Shown here piece after piece: positions 1 to 6,875 of a stretch of DNA of 11,132 nucleotides. This DNA is from Phycisphaerae bacterium (GTDB lineage Bacteria; Planctomycetota; Phycisphaerae; SM23-33), in NCBI GenBank assembly GCA_030610965.1, contig JAUWQU010000040.1, positions 1 to 11,132 of the forward strand. The letters are read 5' to 3'. A model generated the notes under the pieces. That model worked only from the letters and a program-made list of their open reading frames with translations, did not search any database and had not been told where the DNA came from. Each line of letters begins with the position of its first letter. The first letter of the stretch is position 1. The position numbers and the translations under genes were made by a program.

Positions 1-269
1 ACCCACTCTTTCTTTGTGCAGTCATACCATGTGTAGAAGCCCTGATCGTAGAATTCCGCTGAGCAGAGAAAATCGAGAGACTTCTTCGCCATCTCCGTTG
101 CGTTGGAGTCGCCGAGGTCGTCGGCCAGGACCACCACGATGTTGGGCCGCCGGGGCTTCGAGTCTCCGTTGAGCCCAGCGAGCCCCTCGGCTGCGCGCGT
201 TCCGTTCGCCAGCGCCATGGCGGCACCTCCAATCCCCAATGCCTTGAGAAAGTCCCTTCGCCGCATCAT
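1..269 (-). CDS. Partial sulfatase-like protein with Tat signal (N-terminus only; possibly chimeric)
   Basis: The gene runs off the left edge; 89 residues are visible. It opens MMRRRDFLKALGIGG, a twin-arginine (Tat) motif followed by an Ala/Leu-rich stretch, so the product is probably exported folded. Residues 42-51 read PNIVVVLADD, the first strand and first metal-binding Asp pair of the alkaline-phosphatase/sulfatase superfamily. The sulfatase pattern then stops: after ADDLGD one expects a Tyr/Gly-rich segment and later the CxPSR formylglycine site. Instead the chain continues with DSNATEMAKKSLDFLC and FYDQGFYTWYD, which look more like an alpha-helical glycosidase or lyase. The ATG at 269 is chosen because AAGGAGA lies about 8 nt upstream; a second ATG follows immediately. 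The gene diverges from the oxidoreductase at 524. It could be a real fusion, a gene with an internal deletion, or an assembly join. The export signal is secure, the enzyme class is not. Confidence 0.7.
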   Translation of the reverse strand, partial: MMRRRDFLKALGIGGAAMALANGTRAAEGLAGLNGDSKPRRPNIVVVLADDLGDSNATEMAKKSLDFLCSAEFYDQGFYTWYDCTKKEW

Positions 270-277
270 AGCCCCGG

Positions 278-284
278 TCTCCTT
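278..284 (-). promoter_or_regulatory. Ribosome binding site of the sulfatase-like gene
   Basis: AAGGAGA on the minus strand, 8 nt before the ATG at 269. It is a near-perfect Shine-Dalgarno match and supports that start. Confidence 0.7.
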
Positions 285-342
285 CCGGCCGGCGCACGGC
301 CAGGCCAAGTGGTTAGCTTAACGGCATCGACTTGACGCGTCC

Positions 343-374
343 AGCGGTTGGCCGCATCAGCGATTGGCCGCATC
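343..374. repeat. 16-bp tandem duplication in the divergent intergenic region
   Basis: AGCGGTTGGCCGCATC (343-358) is followed directly by AGCGATTGGCCGCATC (359-374), differing at one base. Each unit contains the palindromic core TGGCCG/GGCC. It lies between the divergent sulfatase-like and oxidoreductase genes, where a tandem operator could sit, but no regulator gene is nearby and function is unproven. Confidence 0.6.
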
Positions 375-513
375 ACCAGCGGGCCGACAGCAACGGGCAG
401 CTTCGGATGTTCCTTGGCCAGCCCATCGTTGCGAGAATTCCACCTTGACAGGGATACTGTTCTCATTGAAGGTCGTGGGGTAGAATGTGCTCATTCGATC
501 AGTTTGACATTTC

Positions 514-519
514 AGGAGA
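514..519 (+). promoter_or_regulatory. Ribosome binding site of the Gfo/Idh/MocA gene
   Basis: AGGAGA lies 4 nt before the ATG at 524. It favours that start over an in-frame ATG at 485, which has no comparable site and would add 13 residues absent from this family. Confidence 0.7.
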
Positions 520-523
520 AACC

Positions 524-1603
524 ATGAGTTCACTTCGCGTCGGGTTTATCGGCACCGGCCCCAAACCGGAAAAGGCAGGCCCCATGGGCTACGGGATGGC
601 GAATCATCATGCGATTGCCTACCGCGCCCTGCCTGAGGGCGAGGTGCAGCTTGCGGCCTGCTGCGATCTGTATCGCGACCGCGCCACAACGTTCGCCAAG
701 CTGTACGGCATACCCGGCGAGGCCGTCTACACGGACTATCGCGAGATGCTGGCCAAGGAGAGCCTGGACATCGTCAGCGTCGCCACCTGGCCGGACGTTC
801 ATGCCCAGATCGTGATCGATACGGCCAGGGCTCGGCCCAAGGGCATCTTCTGCGAGAAGCCCATGGCCTACACCTGGGGCGACTGCAAACGGATGGTCGC
901 CGCCTGCGAGGAAAGCGACGTCAAGCTCGGCTTCGACCACCAGCGCCGCTACGGCAAGCCCTTCCGCATGGGCCGGCAGCTTATCGAGCAGGGCGCCATC
1001 GGCAAGTTGGTCCGCGTCGAATTCGGCGCCGGCGACCTCTACGAGTACGGCTCGCACAACTTCAATCTTTTGGGGTATCTGGCCGGCTGCACCCGCGCCA
1101 AATGGGTCCTCGGACAGATCGACTACGCGAAGTGGAACGTCGTCTTCGACACCCACAACGAGAACACGGCACTGGCCTATTGGGAATACGAGAACGGCGT
1201 GCAGGGCTTCGGCGCCACCGGCCGGTGCGCCGATTTCGTCGGCTGCCACTATCGCGCCATCGGTACGGACGGCGTCATCGAGATATGTCCGCGCGATCCG
1301 GCGGCGAAGGGCCAGCACCTGCGCTACCGCGTCTTCGGCAAGAGCGAGTGGCAGTACGTCGACACCGATTGCGAGCACGGCCATGGCCCGGGCTACATCG
1401 AGCGGGCGGTCGCCGATTTTGTTGCCTGCACCAAGGCCGGCACCGATAGCGAGGTCAACGGCTTTTCGGCTTTGGACGGCACGGAGATCATCTTCGCCAT
1501 CTGGCATTCCGCCCGCATCCGCGGCGTCGTGGAATTGCCCCTCCGCGCCGACGACAACGCCCTGGCCAGCATGGTCAACACCGGCGACGTGCGGCCGCGG
1601 TAG
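524..1603 (+). CDS. Gfo/Idh/MocA-family NAD(P)-dependent oxidoreductase
   Basis: This 359-residue cytoplasmic enzyme has the family's usual length. Residues 5-12 (RVGFIGTG) are the Rossmann dinucleotide-binding start. The loop that follows (about 13-27) is longer than in classic members, giving GTGPKPEKAGPMGYGMANHH. Residues 107-114 (GIFCEKPM) carry the conserved EKP motif whose Lys112 is the expected catalytic or substrate-contacting residue. Residues 136-147 (GFDHQRRYGKPF) and 176-186 (GSHNFNLLGYL) match the conserved strand and the G-x-H-x-x-D-like motif of the C-terminal alpha/beta domain, although the usual Asp is Asn here (N181). Members oxidise or epimerise sugars, inositols and related polyols with NAD(P); the substrate cannot be read. 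The propeller fusion gene follows 96 bp downstream of the stop on the same strand, so co-transcription is possible. The family is secure, the specific function unknown. Confidence 0.92.
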   Translation: MSSLRVGFIGTGPKPEKAGPMGYGMANHHAIAYRALPEGEVQLAACCDLYRDRATTFAKLYGIPGEAVYTDYREMLAKESLDIVSVATWPDVHAQIVIDTARARPKGIFCEKPMAYTWGDCKRMVAACEESDVKLGFDHQRRYGKPFRMGRQLIEQGAIGKLVRVEFGAGDLYEYGSHNFNLLGYLAGCTRAKWVLGQIDYAKWNVVFDTHNENTALAYWEYENGVQGFGATGRCADFVGCHYRAIGTDGVIEICPRDPAAKGQHLRYRVFGKSEWQYVDTDCEHGHGPGYIERAVADFVACTKAGTDSEVNGFSALDGTEIIFAIWHSARIRGVVELPLRADDNALASMVNTGDVRPR

Positions 1604-1683
1604 GTGCGCCTGAACTGCATCGTTCCACGACCCGGGCGAGTCGGCACGACGGTCGTGTTCAAAACGGAAGCCGGCAGGAAAAC

Positions 1684-1692
1684 AGGTAAGGA
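1684..1692 (+). promoter_or_regulatory. Ribosome binding site choosing between two close ATGs
   Basis: AGGTAAGGA precedes ATGs at 1694 and 1700. Its AAGGA half (1688-1692) is 7 nt from the ATG at 1700, the usual spacing. The AGG at 1684 could serve the ATG at 1694. The two starts differ by two residues before the signal peptide core. Confidence 0.5.
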
Positions 1693-1699
1693 CATGCGG

Positions 1700-4600
1700 A
1701 TGAAGACTCTTCTGGGACTATGTGCGTGCCTGGCAGTTTGCGGTGGCAACCCGTGCCTTGCGGACTGGCCGATGTACCGCGCCGACGCCGCCCGGAGCGG
1801 CTACAGCCCTGAGCCGCTGGCGGCGGAACTGTCGCCGGCATGGGTCCACCGCCCGTCGGGAAAACCCCAATCGGCGTGGCCCAGGTCCCAACGGCTGACC
1901 GAGGACCGTGCATTCCACGTTGTGGCGACGGCGGGCAAGGTGTTCTTCTCCAGCAGCGCCGACTGCGCCATTCACTGTCTGGATGCGGCCACGGGTCGGG
2001 AGGTCTGGTCGTTCGTGACCGACGGCCCGGTGCGGCACGCGCCGGCCCTGTGGCGCCCCAAGGATGGCGGGCAGGGCAGCCTGCGAGTGCTGGCCACGAG
2101 CGACGACGGCGTGCTCTACTGCCTTGGGGCCGGCGACGGCAAGCTACTGTGGAAGCATCGCGGCGGGCCGACCCGCGAGATGATCCTGGGCAACGGCAGG
2201 CTGATCTCGCGATGGTGCGCGCGGGGTGGCGCGGTGATCGTCGGCGATACGGTCTACTTCGGCGCCGGCATCTGGCCCAGCGAAGGGGTCATACTGACCG
2301 CCCTGAATGTGCGGACCGGCAAGGTGCTCTGGTCGAATGACCAACTCGGCGGGCTCTACATGGCCCAGCCGCACGGCGGGGCCAACGCACACAGCGGCAT
2401 ATCCGCACAAGGCTACCTGGCCGTGGCGGGCGGGTCGCTGGTCGTCCCAACCGGCCGGGCTGTACCCGCGGTGGTGTCACGGCTCGACGGTACACTGCGA
2501 TACTTCCACTTGCAGAAGTACGGGCAGTACGGCGGCTCGGCCGTCGCGGTCATCGGCAAGCATCTGCTCAACGGCGGCGCGGCGTTCGATGCGGAAACCG
2601 GCGCGCTGACCCTCCGCGGGATTCCCACGTCGGCTTCAGCCGCCTCGCCGGGCGTGCTTCTCTACTACGCGGCAGGCAGGCTCCGCGCGGTTGACGCCGC
2701 CGAGCCCATGACTGTCCCGGCCGGGGGGGACAAGCCGGCACTGAACGTCAAGTGGTCCGTCCCGGTCGAAGCCGGCGGCTCGTCGCTGATCGTAGCGGGC
2801 AAGACGGCCATCTCCGGCGGCAAGGGCAAAGTGGCGGCCGTGGACGTTGCGACCAGGAAAGCGACCTGGTCGGCCGAGGTGGACGGCGAGGCGCTCGGGC
2901 TGGCCGCCGCGGCCGGCCGGCTACTGGTCAGCACCGACAGCGGCGAGATATACTGCTTCGCGACCGGCAGCGGCGACCCAGCGGAGCCCGTGGCCGCTAG
3001 GGACCACAAGTCCGCGGCGCCTTTCGGCGACAACGCGCCGTACGACGCCGCGGCCGAGACGATCCTCCGGAAAGCGGGGGTGACCGAAGGCTATTGCGTG
3101 GACCTCGCGTGCGGCAAAGGCCAGTTGGCCTACGCCCTGGCCCGGCGATCGAAGCTGCACGTCTACGCAGTGGACAGCGATCCGGCCAACGTGGCGGACG
3201 CCCGCAAGGCGCTGCGTGCGGCTGGGATGTACGGAACGAGAGTGACGGTCCACCTGGCCGACCCGAAGCGAACGCCGTATCCGGATTACTTCGCCGACCT
3301 CGCCGTCAGCGCCCGCGGCCTGGGTGGCCCGTCCGACCCGAATATCCTCCGTGAGGCCAACCGCTTGCTGCGGCCCGGCGGGGGCGTGGCTCTAATCGGC
3401 AGCGCCAGCAGTGCCAAAGCCGTCCGCCGCGCCCCCCTGGCAGGCGCCGGCGAGTGGACGCACCAGTACCACGACCCGGGCAACAGCCTCTGCGGCGAAG
3501 ACCAACTCGTCCGCGGCCCCTTGAGGATGCTGTGGTTCGGCAGCCCGGATCTGCGCCTTCCCAACCGCCACGGCCGGGCGCCGGCGCCGCTGGTCGCCAA
3601 CGGCCGGCTGTTCGCCGAGGGCGTCGATGGCCTCCGCGCATTGGACGCCTACAACGGCCGCCTGCTGTGGGAGTTCCCGCTGCCGGATGTCCTCAAGCCG
3701 TACCACCAGGAGCACCTCATGGGCGCCGCCGGCACGGGCAGCAACTTCTGCCTCGGCGCCGACAGTGTGTTCGTGCATACCGGCGACCGCTGCCTCCGCC
3801 TGGACCAGGCCACGGGCCGACAGACCGCCGGCTTCGACACGCCGCCGCTGGCCGACGGCAAGCCCGGCCGATGGGGCTACGTCGCCTTCGCCGATGGGAC
3901 GCTGTTCGGTTCGCTCGCAGACGAGCAGCACCTCGTGCCGTACCGGTACGGAAAGTCGGACATGGGCGGCATGTTCACCGAGAGCCGCACACTGCTGGCG
4001 ATGGACCCCAGCAGCGGCAAGGTCCGCTGGCGTTACGACGCGGCCGAGTCGATCCGCAACAACACCATCGCCATCGCCGGCGGGAAGGTGTTCCTCATCG
4101 ACCGCGCCAAGGCCGACGAGATAGCCAACCGGCGCGGGGTGAAGACGCCCCAGCCGACCGGCGTGCTGCTGGCGCTCGATGCCAAGAGCGGCAAGGTCCT
4201 GTGGCGAAGCGGCAAGGACATCTACGGCACGATGCTGGCGGTCAGCAGGCCCCACGGCGTGGTGCTGATGTGCTATCAGGATACGCGTTTCAAGCTCAGC
4301 TCCGAGTTGGGCGGACGCATGACGGCCCTGGAGGCCGCCACGGGCAAGCGACTGTGGGACATCAGGGCACGCACCATCTCCCGGCCACTGATCAACGGGC
4401 GGACCATCTACGCTCAGCCACACGCGTGGGACCTCCTGACCGGCCGGCAGAAGACCGTCCGCGACCCGCGGACCGGGAAAGAGACCCCCTGGGCCTTCGC
4501 GCGGAGCTACGGATGCGGCACGATCTCAGCGGCGCCGGGCATGCTGCTGTTCCGCTCGGCTACGCTGGGCTACCGCGACGTGCTAACCGATCACCCGACG

Positions 4601-5554
4601 ACCGACTACGGCGGCATTCGTCCGGGATGCTGGATCAACACCATCCCCGCCGGGGGCCTGGTGCTGATGCCCGACGCCACCACCGGCTGCCAATGCAGCT
4701 ATCTGACCAAAGCCACCATCGCATTGCAGCCGCGCGGCGCCTGGCCGCCGACTATCCACCCCGACGGCGGCGTGGTCGGCCAGTCCGGCACAGTGACAAT
4801 CCAGTCTCCCGCCTCGACCCCGGGCGCCGAGATCCGCTACACACTGGATGGCTCGACCCCCACCGCCGGCGCCAAGTCGTACGTTGGCCCCGTGACGATC
4901 GATCGCACCGTAACGCTGAAGGCCAGGCTGTTCCGCGCGGGCGAGCCGGTCAGCGATACGGCATCCGCCCGGTTTGTGGTCGACAAGGACATGCTGCCCA
5001 CCGGCGCCAAGGCGTGGGAGGTATGGGACGCATCCGACGCCACTGGCGGCCCGAGCCGATGGGTGGTCGAGGCCGGCACGATCACGCAGCAGGCGAACAT
5101 CTACACCGGCAGCGCCGGCCCAGCCACGCCCGATCAGGCCCGGTACGGCACGTTGCGAATCTATCGCGGCGACCAGCGCCTCGGCGACGGCGAACTGACG
5201 CTGGATATCCGCAGCCAGGACGATGACATGCTCGGCGTGGCCTTCCGGGTCCAGGACGCCCGGCGGCACTACCTGTGGGCCATGGACAGCCAGAGGCGAC
5301 AGCACGTGCTGGCATGCAGGAACGGTGGGAAATATACCGCCCTCGCCGCCAATACCGAGGGGTACCAGAGAGGCAAATGGCACAAGGTCCGCATCGTCCT
5401 GGCCGGGTCCAGGATCACGGTGTTCCTGGACGGCCGGAAAGACCTCGAAGCCGTCGACACCACCTTCGCCGCCGGCACAATCGCCCTGCACGTATGGGGC
5501 AACACCGGCTCGTCATTCCGTGGAATCTGCTGGAAGCCCGCGGGCCGGAACTGA
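1700..5554 (+). CDS. Secreted PQQ-like propeller / methyltransferase / chitobiase-type / jelly-roll fusion protein
   Basis: This product has 1284 residues. MKTLLGLCACLAVCGGNPCLA is a signal peptide (Lys, hydrophobic core, CLA before Asp). Residues about 22-430 are a PQQ-like beta-propeller with repeated G-x-x-x-W blades (GREVWSF, GKLLWKH, GKVLWSN). Residues about 442-580 are a class I SAM methyltransferase-like domain: motif I VDLACGKGQ (467-475), the acidic strand end VYAVDSD (488-494), and NRLLRPGGG (554-562). Residues about 584-1014 are a second propeller (GRLLWEF, GKVRWRY, GKRLWDI) ending in a Cys-rich CQCSY segment. Residues about 1024-1079 match the chitobiase/hexosaminidase C-terminal domain (EIRYTLDGSTPT). 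Residues about 1104-1282 resemble a DUF1080/LamG-type jelly-roll (KWHKVRIVLAGSRITVFLDG). PQQ-like blades alone do not show PQQ binding. The protein is probably periplasmic or surface-bound and may bind glycans. It meets the Fic gene tail to tail across 68 bp. Domains are clear, activity unknown. Confidence 0.9.
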   Translation: MKTLLGLCACLAVCGGNPCLADWPMYRADAARSGYSPEPLAAELSPAWVHRPSGKPQSAWPRSQRLTEDRAFHVVATAGKVFFSSSADCAIHCLDAATGREVWSFVTDGPVRHAPALWRPKDGGQGSLRVLATSDDGVLYCLGAGDGKLLWKHRGGPTREMILGNGRLISRWCARGGAVIVGDTVYFGAGIWPSEGVILTALNVRTGKVLWSNDQLGGLYMAQPHGGANAHSGISAQGYLAVAGGSLVVPTGRAVPAVVSRLDGTLRYFHLQKYGQYGGSAVAVIGKHLLNGGAAFDAETGALTLRGIPTSASAASPGVLLYYAAGRLRAVDAAEPMTVPAGGDKPALNVKWSVPVEAGGSSLIVAGKTAISGGKGKVAAVDVATRKATWSAEVDGEALGLAAAAGRLLVSTDSGEIYCFATGSGDPAEPVAARDHKSAAPFGDNAPYDAAAETILRKAGVTEGYCVDLACGKGQLAYALARRSKLHVYAVDSDPANVADARKALRAAGMYGTRVTVHLADPKRTPYPDYFADLAVSARGLGGPSDPNILREANRLLRPGGGVALIGSASSAKAVRRAPLAGAGEWTHQYHDPGNSLCGEDQLVRGPLRMLWFGSPDLRLPNRHGRAPAPLVANGRLFAEGVDGLRALDAYNGRLLWEFPLPDVLKPYHQEHLMGAAGTGSNFCLGADSVFVHTGDRCLRLDQATGRQTAGFDTPPLADGKPGRWGYVAFADGTLFGSLADEQHLVPYRYGKSDMGGMFTESRTLLAMDPSSGKVRWRYDAAESIRNNTIAIAGGKVFLIDRAKADEIANRRGVKTPQPTGVLLALDAKSGKVLWRSGKDIYGTMLAVSRPHGVVLMCYQDTRFKLSSELGGRMTALEAATGKRLWDIRARTISRPLINGRTIYAQPHAWDLLTGRQKTVRDPRTGKETPWAFARSYGCGTISAAPGMLLFRSATLGYRDVLTDHPTTDYGGIRPGCWINTIPAGGLVLMPDATTGCQCSYLTKATIALQPRGAWPPTIHPDGGVVGQSGTVTIQSPASTPGAEIRYTLDGSTPTAGAKSYVGPVTIDRTVTLKARLFRAGEPVSDTASARFVVDKDMLPTGAKAWEVWDASDATGGPSRWVVEAGTITQQANIYTGSAGPATPDQARYGTLRIYRGDQRLGDGELTLDIRSQDDDMLGVAFRVQDARRHYLWAMDSQRRQHVLACRNGGKYTALAANTEGYQRGKWHKVRIVLAGSRITVFLDGRKDLEAVDTTFAAGTIALHVWGNTGSSFRGICWKPAGRN

Positions 5555-5622
5555 TCCTGCCGGGCGCCACGGATGCGATGTTTGCAGCCGTGCAGGACCT
5601 GGAGATGGCAGCCATCCGCGAG

Positions 5623-6789
5623 TCATTCGTCCGTCAGTGCCCCCGTCATGCCTGGCGACTGTCCCGCACGCATTGCCGTTAAGCTGCCGATGTATTGCCG
5701 ATATCCTGCCGATAACGAATATGCCCTTGCCCGCTTGGATGGGTTGGCCACCTGAAGCCAGCCGGCATTGACCCATTCCTGCAGAAGGTTCCGCGCCATT
5801 CGCGCAGACAGCCCCAAGGCGTCGGCAACGTCAGCGGCTGTGATCTGCTCCCTGCCGGCAAACAGCCCCAGCACAATGCGGGCGCGGCGGTCCAGCCGGC
5901 GGAGTTCATCCGGCATTGCAGGCACATCCTGCTTGGCGCATTGGAGGACTTCCTCGCGGACCGCGTCAAACACAGCGGCAACCGTCCGGATGAAGTACTC
6001 CAACCAGGGCGTCAAGTCAGCCTCCGCCCGTCCCTCATAGTAATTGTGGTGCGGGTGCGGGACCAGAGATCCGTAATACCCATCCAAGTCGCGGGCATGG
6101 TGCTCTTCGAGGGAGAAGAACCCGTTCAGGCCATAGCCGCCGCGGTGCAGGATAAACGTGGCCAGCAGCCGGGCAGTTCTGCCGTTGCCATCGTAATACG
6201 GGTGAATGGTCACGAACTGATAGTGCGCCAAACCAGCAATCACCGGGACGGGCAGGGCATCCTTGCTCGCTTGCGCAACCCATTTTACCAGGCCCGCCAT
6301 CAGGGCGGGCACATCCTTGGCCTCGGGAGGCAGGTAGACGATCTCACCGGAGCCGGCATTGCGGATCACATTCTGCCTAGCGCGATACGGCGTCGGTTTG
6401 GCCCGTGAGCCCTTCTCCACTAAGGCGTGCAAACGTCGGATCAGGTCTTCCGCTAGCGGGGATTTCTTCGCGGCCCACTCCTCCACGCGAAGCAGAGCAT
6501 TCCAGTAGTTGCGAACTTCGCCGACGTCCCGCTCACGGCCCGAGAAAGAGGCCTGCCGGTCGGCGATTACCTGCCGGGCCTCGTCCAGCGTCAGTCGATT
6601 GCCTTCGATCCGGGTCGAATAATGCGTGGAACGCACGCGGACGCGATGTCGCAACTCGGCCTCCAGCGCCGGAGGTAGTGGCGTGTGCTCGACCAATGCC
6701 CGCGACGCCTCGATCTGCATGAGCCCCTTGGCGATCGTTGGCGTAAGTATGTATCGCGGATGCCAAGCCTGTCGTTGTGACCCAGCCAT
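5623..6789 (-). CDS. Fic-family AMP transferase with N-terminal inhibitory motif and C-terminal winged helix
   Basis: This 388-residue protein resembles stand-alone class II Fic enzymes in length and layout. Residues 58-63 (STRIEG, then Asn64) match the inhibitory (S/T)xxxE(G/N) helix; Glu62 would hold the enzyme off by contacting the ATP site. The catalytic Fic motif is complete at 196-207 (HPYYDGNGRTAR), with His196 as base, Asp200 for Mg and Arg204/207 for phosphate. An upstream loop (IVYLPPEA, 150-157) fits the beta-hairpin flap that positions the target. Residues about 300-358 (ITAADVADALGLS, ARNLLQEWVNAGWL) form a winged helix that may bind DNA or regulate the gene. Such enzymes add AMP to Tyr, Ser or Thr of proteins, often including themselves. 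AAAGG lies 5 nt before the start. The gene is 86 bp downstream of the primase-helicase on the same strand, so it may be co-transcribed. Target unknown; toxin, defence effector or housekeeping regulator are all possible. Confidence 0.93.
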   Translation of the reverse strand: MAGSQRQAWHPRYILTPTIAKGLMQIEASRALVEHTPLPPALEAELRHRVRVRSTHYSTRIEGNRLTLDEARQVIADRQASFSGRERDVGEVRNYWNALLRVEEWAAKKSPLAEDLIRRLHALVEKGSRAKPTPYRARQNVIRNAGSGEIVYLPPEAKDVPALMAGLVKWVAQASKDALPVPVIAGLAHYQFVTIHPYYDGNGRTARLLATFILHRGGYGLNGFFSLEEHHARDLDGYYGSLVPHPHHNYYEGRAEADLTPWLEYFIRTVAAVFDAVREEVLQCAKQDVPAMPDELRRLDRRARIVLGLFAGREQITAADVADALGLSARMARNLLQEWVNAGWLQVANPSKRARAYSLSAGYRQYIGSLTAMRAGQSPGMTGALTDE

Positions 6790-6794
6790 GCGAA

Positions 6795-6799
6795 CCTTT
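6795..6799 (-). promoter_or_regulatory. Ribosome binding site of the Fic gene
   Basis: AAAGG on the minus strand, 5 nt before the ATG at 6789. It supports that start. Confidence 0.55.
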
Positions 6800-6875
6800 C
6801 CAAGTTAACTCATCCATTCTACCGCATCAGCAGGAGGAATAGAAGTGGCCGGAGTACCCTTGGTTTGAATCCCTA

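Noticed and set aside
445..486. TTGACA (445-450) and TAGAAT (481-486) as a promoter for the oxidoreductase
   Set aside because: The spacer is 30 bp, far from the usual 16-18. Neither box has an acceptable partner at normal spacing.
530..1507. Minus-strand open frame of 325 codons opposite the Gfo/Idh/MocA gene
   Set aside because: It lies antisense to a gene with clear family motifs, has Ala/Val/Asp-biased composition, and no ribosome binding site or domain.
3392..4423. Long minus-strand open frame (343 codons) opposite the propeller fusion
   Set aside because: It is a shadow of a high-GC gene: low-complexity Ala/Gly/Val/Arg composition, no recognisable motif, and it sits entirely inside a well-supported plus-strand gene.
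3454..5226. 590-codon plus-strand frame inside the propeller fusion
   Set aside because: It is in an alternative frame with extreme Arg/Pro content, typical of out-of-frame reading of GC-rich DNA. The true frame carries the domains.
5604..5616. GATGGC-A-GCCATC inverted repeat between the convergent genes as a terminator
   Set aside because: The stem is only 6 bp with a 1-nt loop and no T-tract follows on either strand.
6816..6821. TAGAAT on the minus strand as a -10 for the Fic gene
   Set aside because: The hexamer is good, but the sequence 17 bp upstream (TTCTAT) matches -35 poorly, so a separate Fic promoter is not supported.
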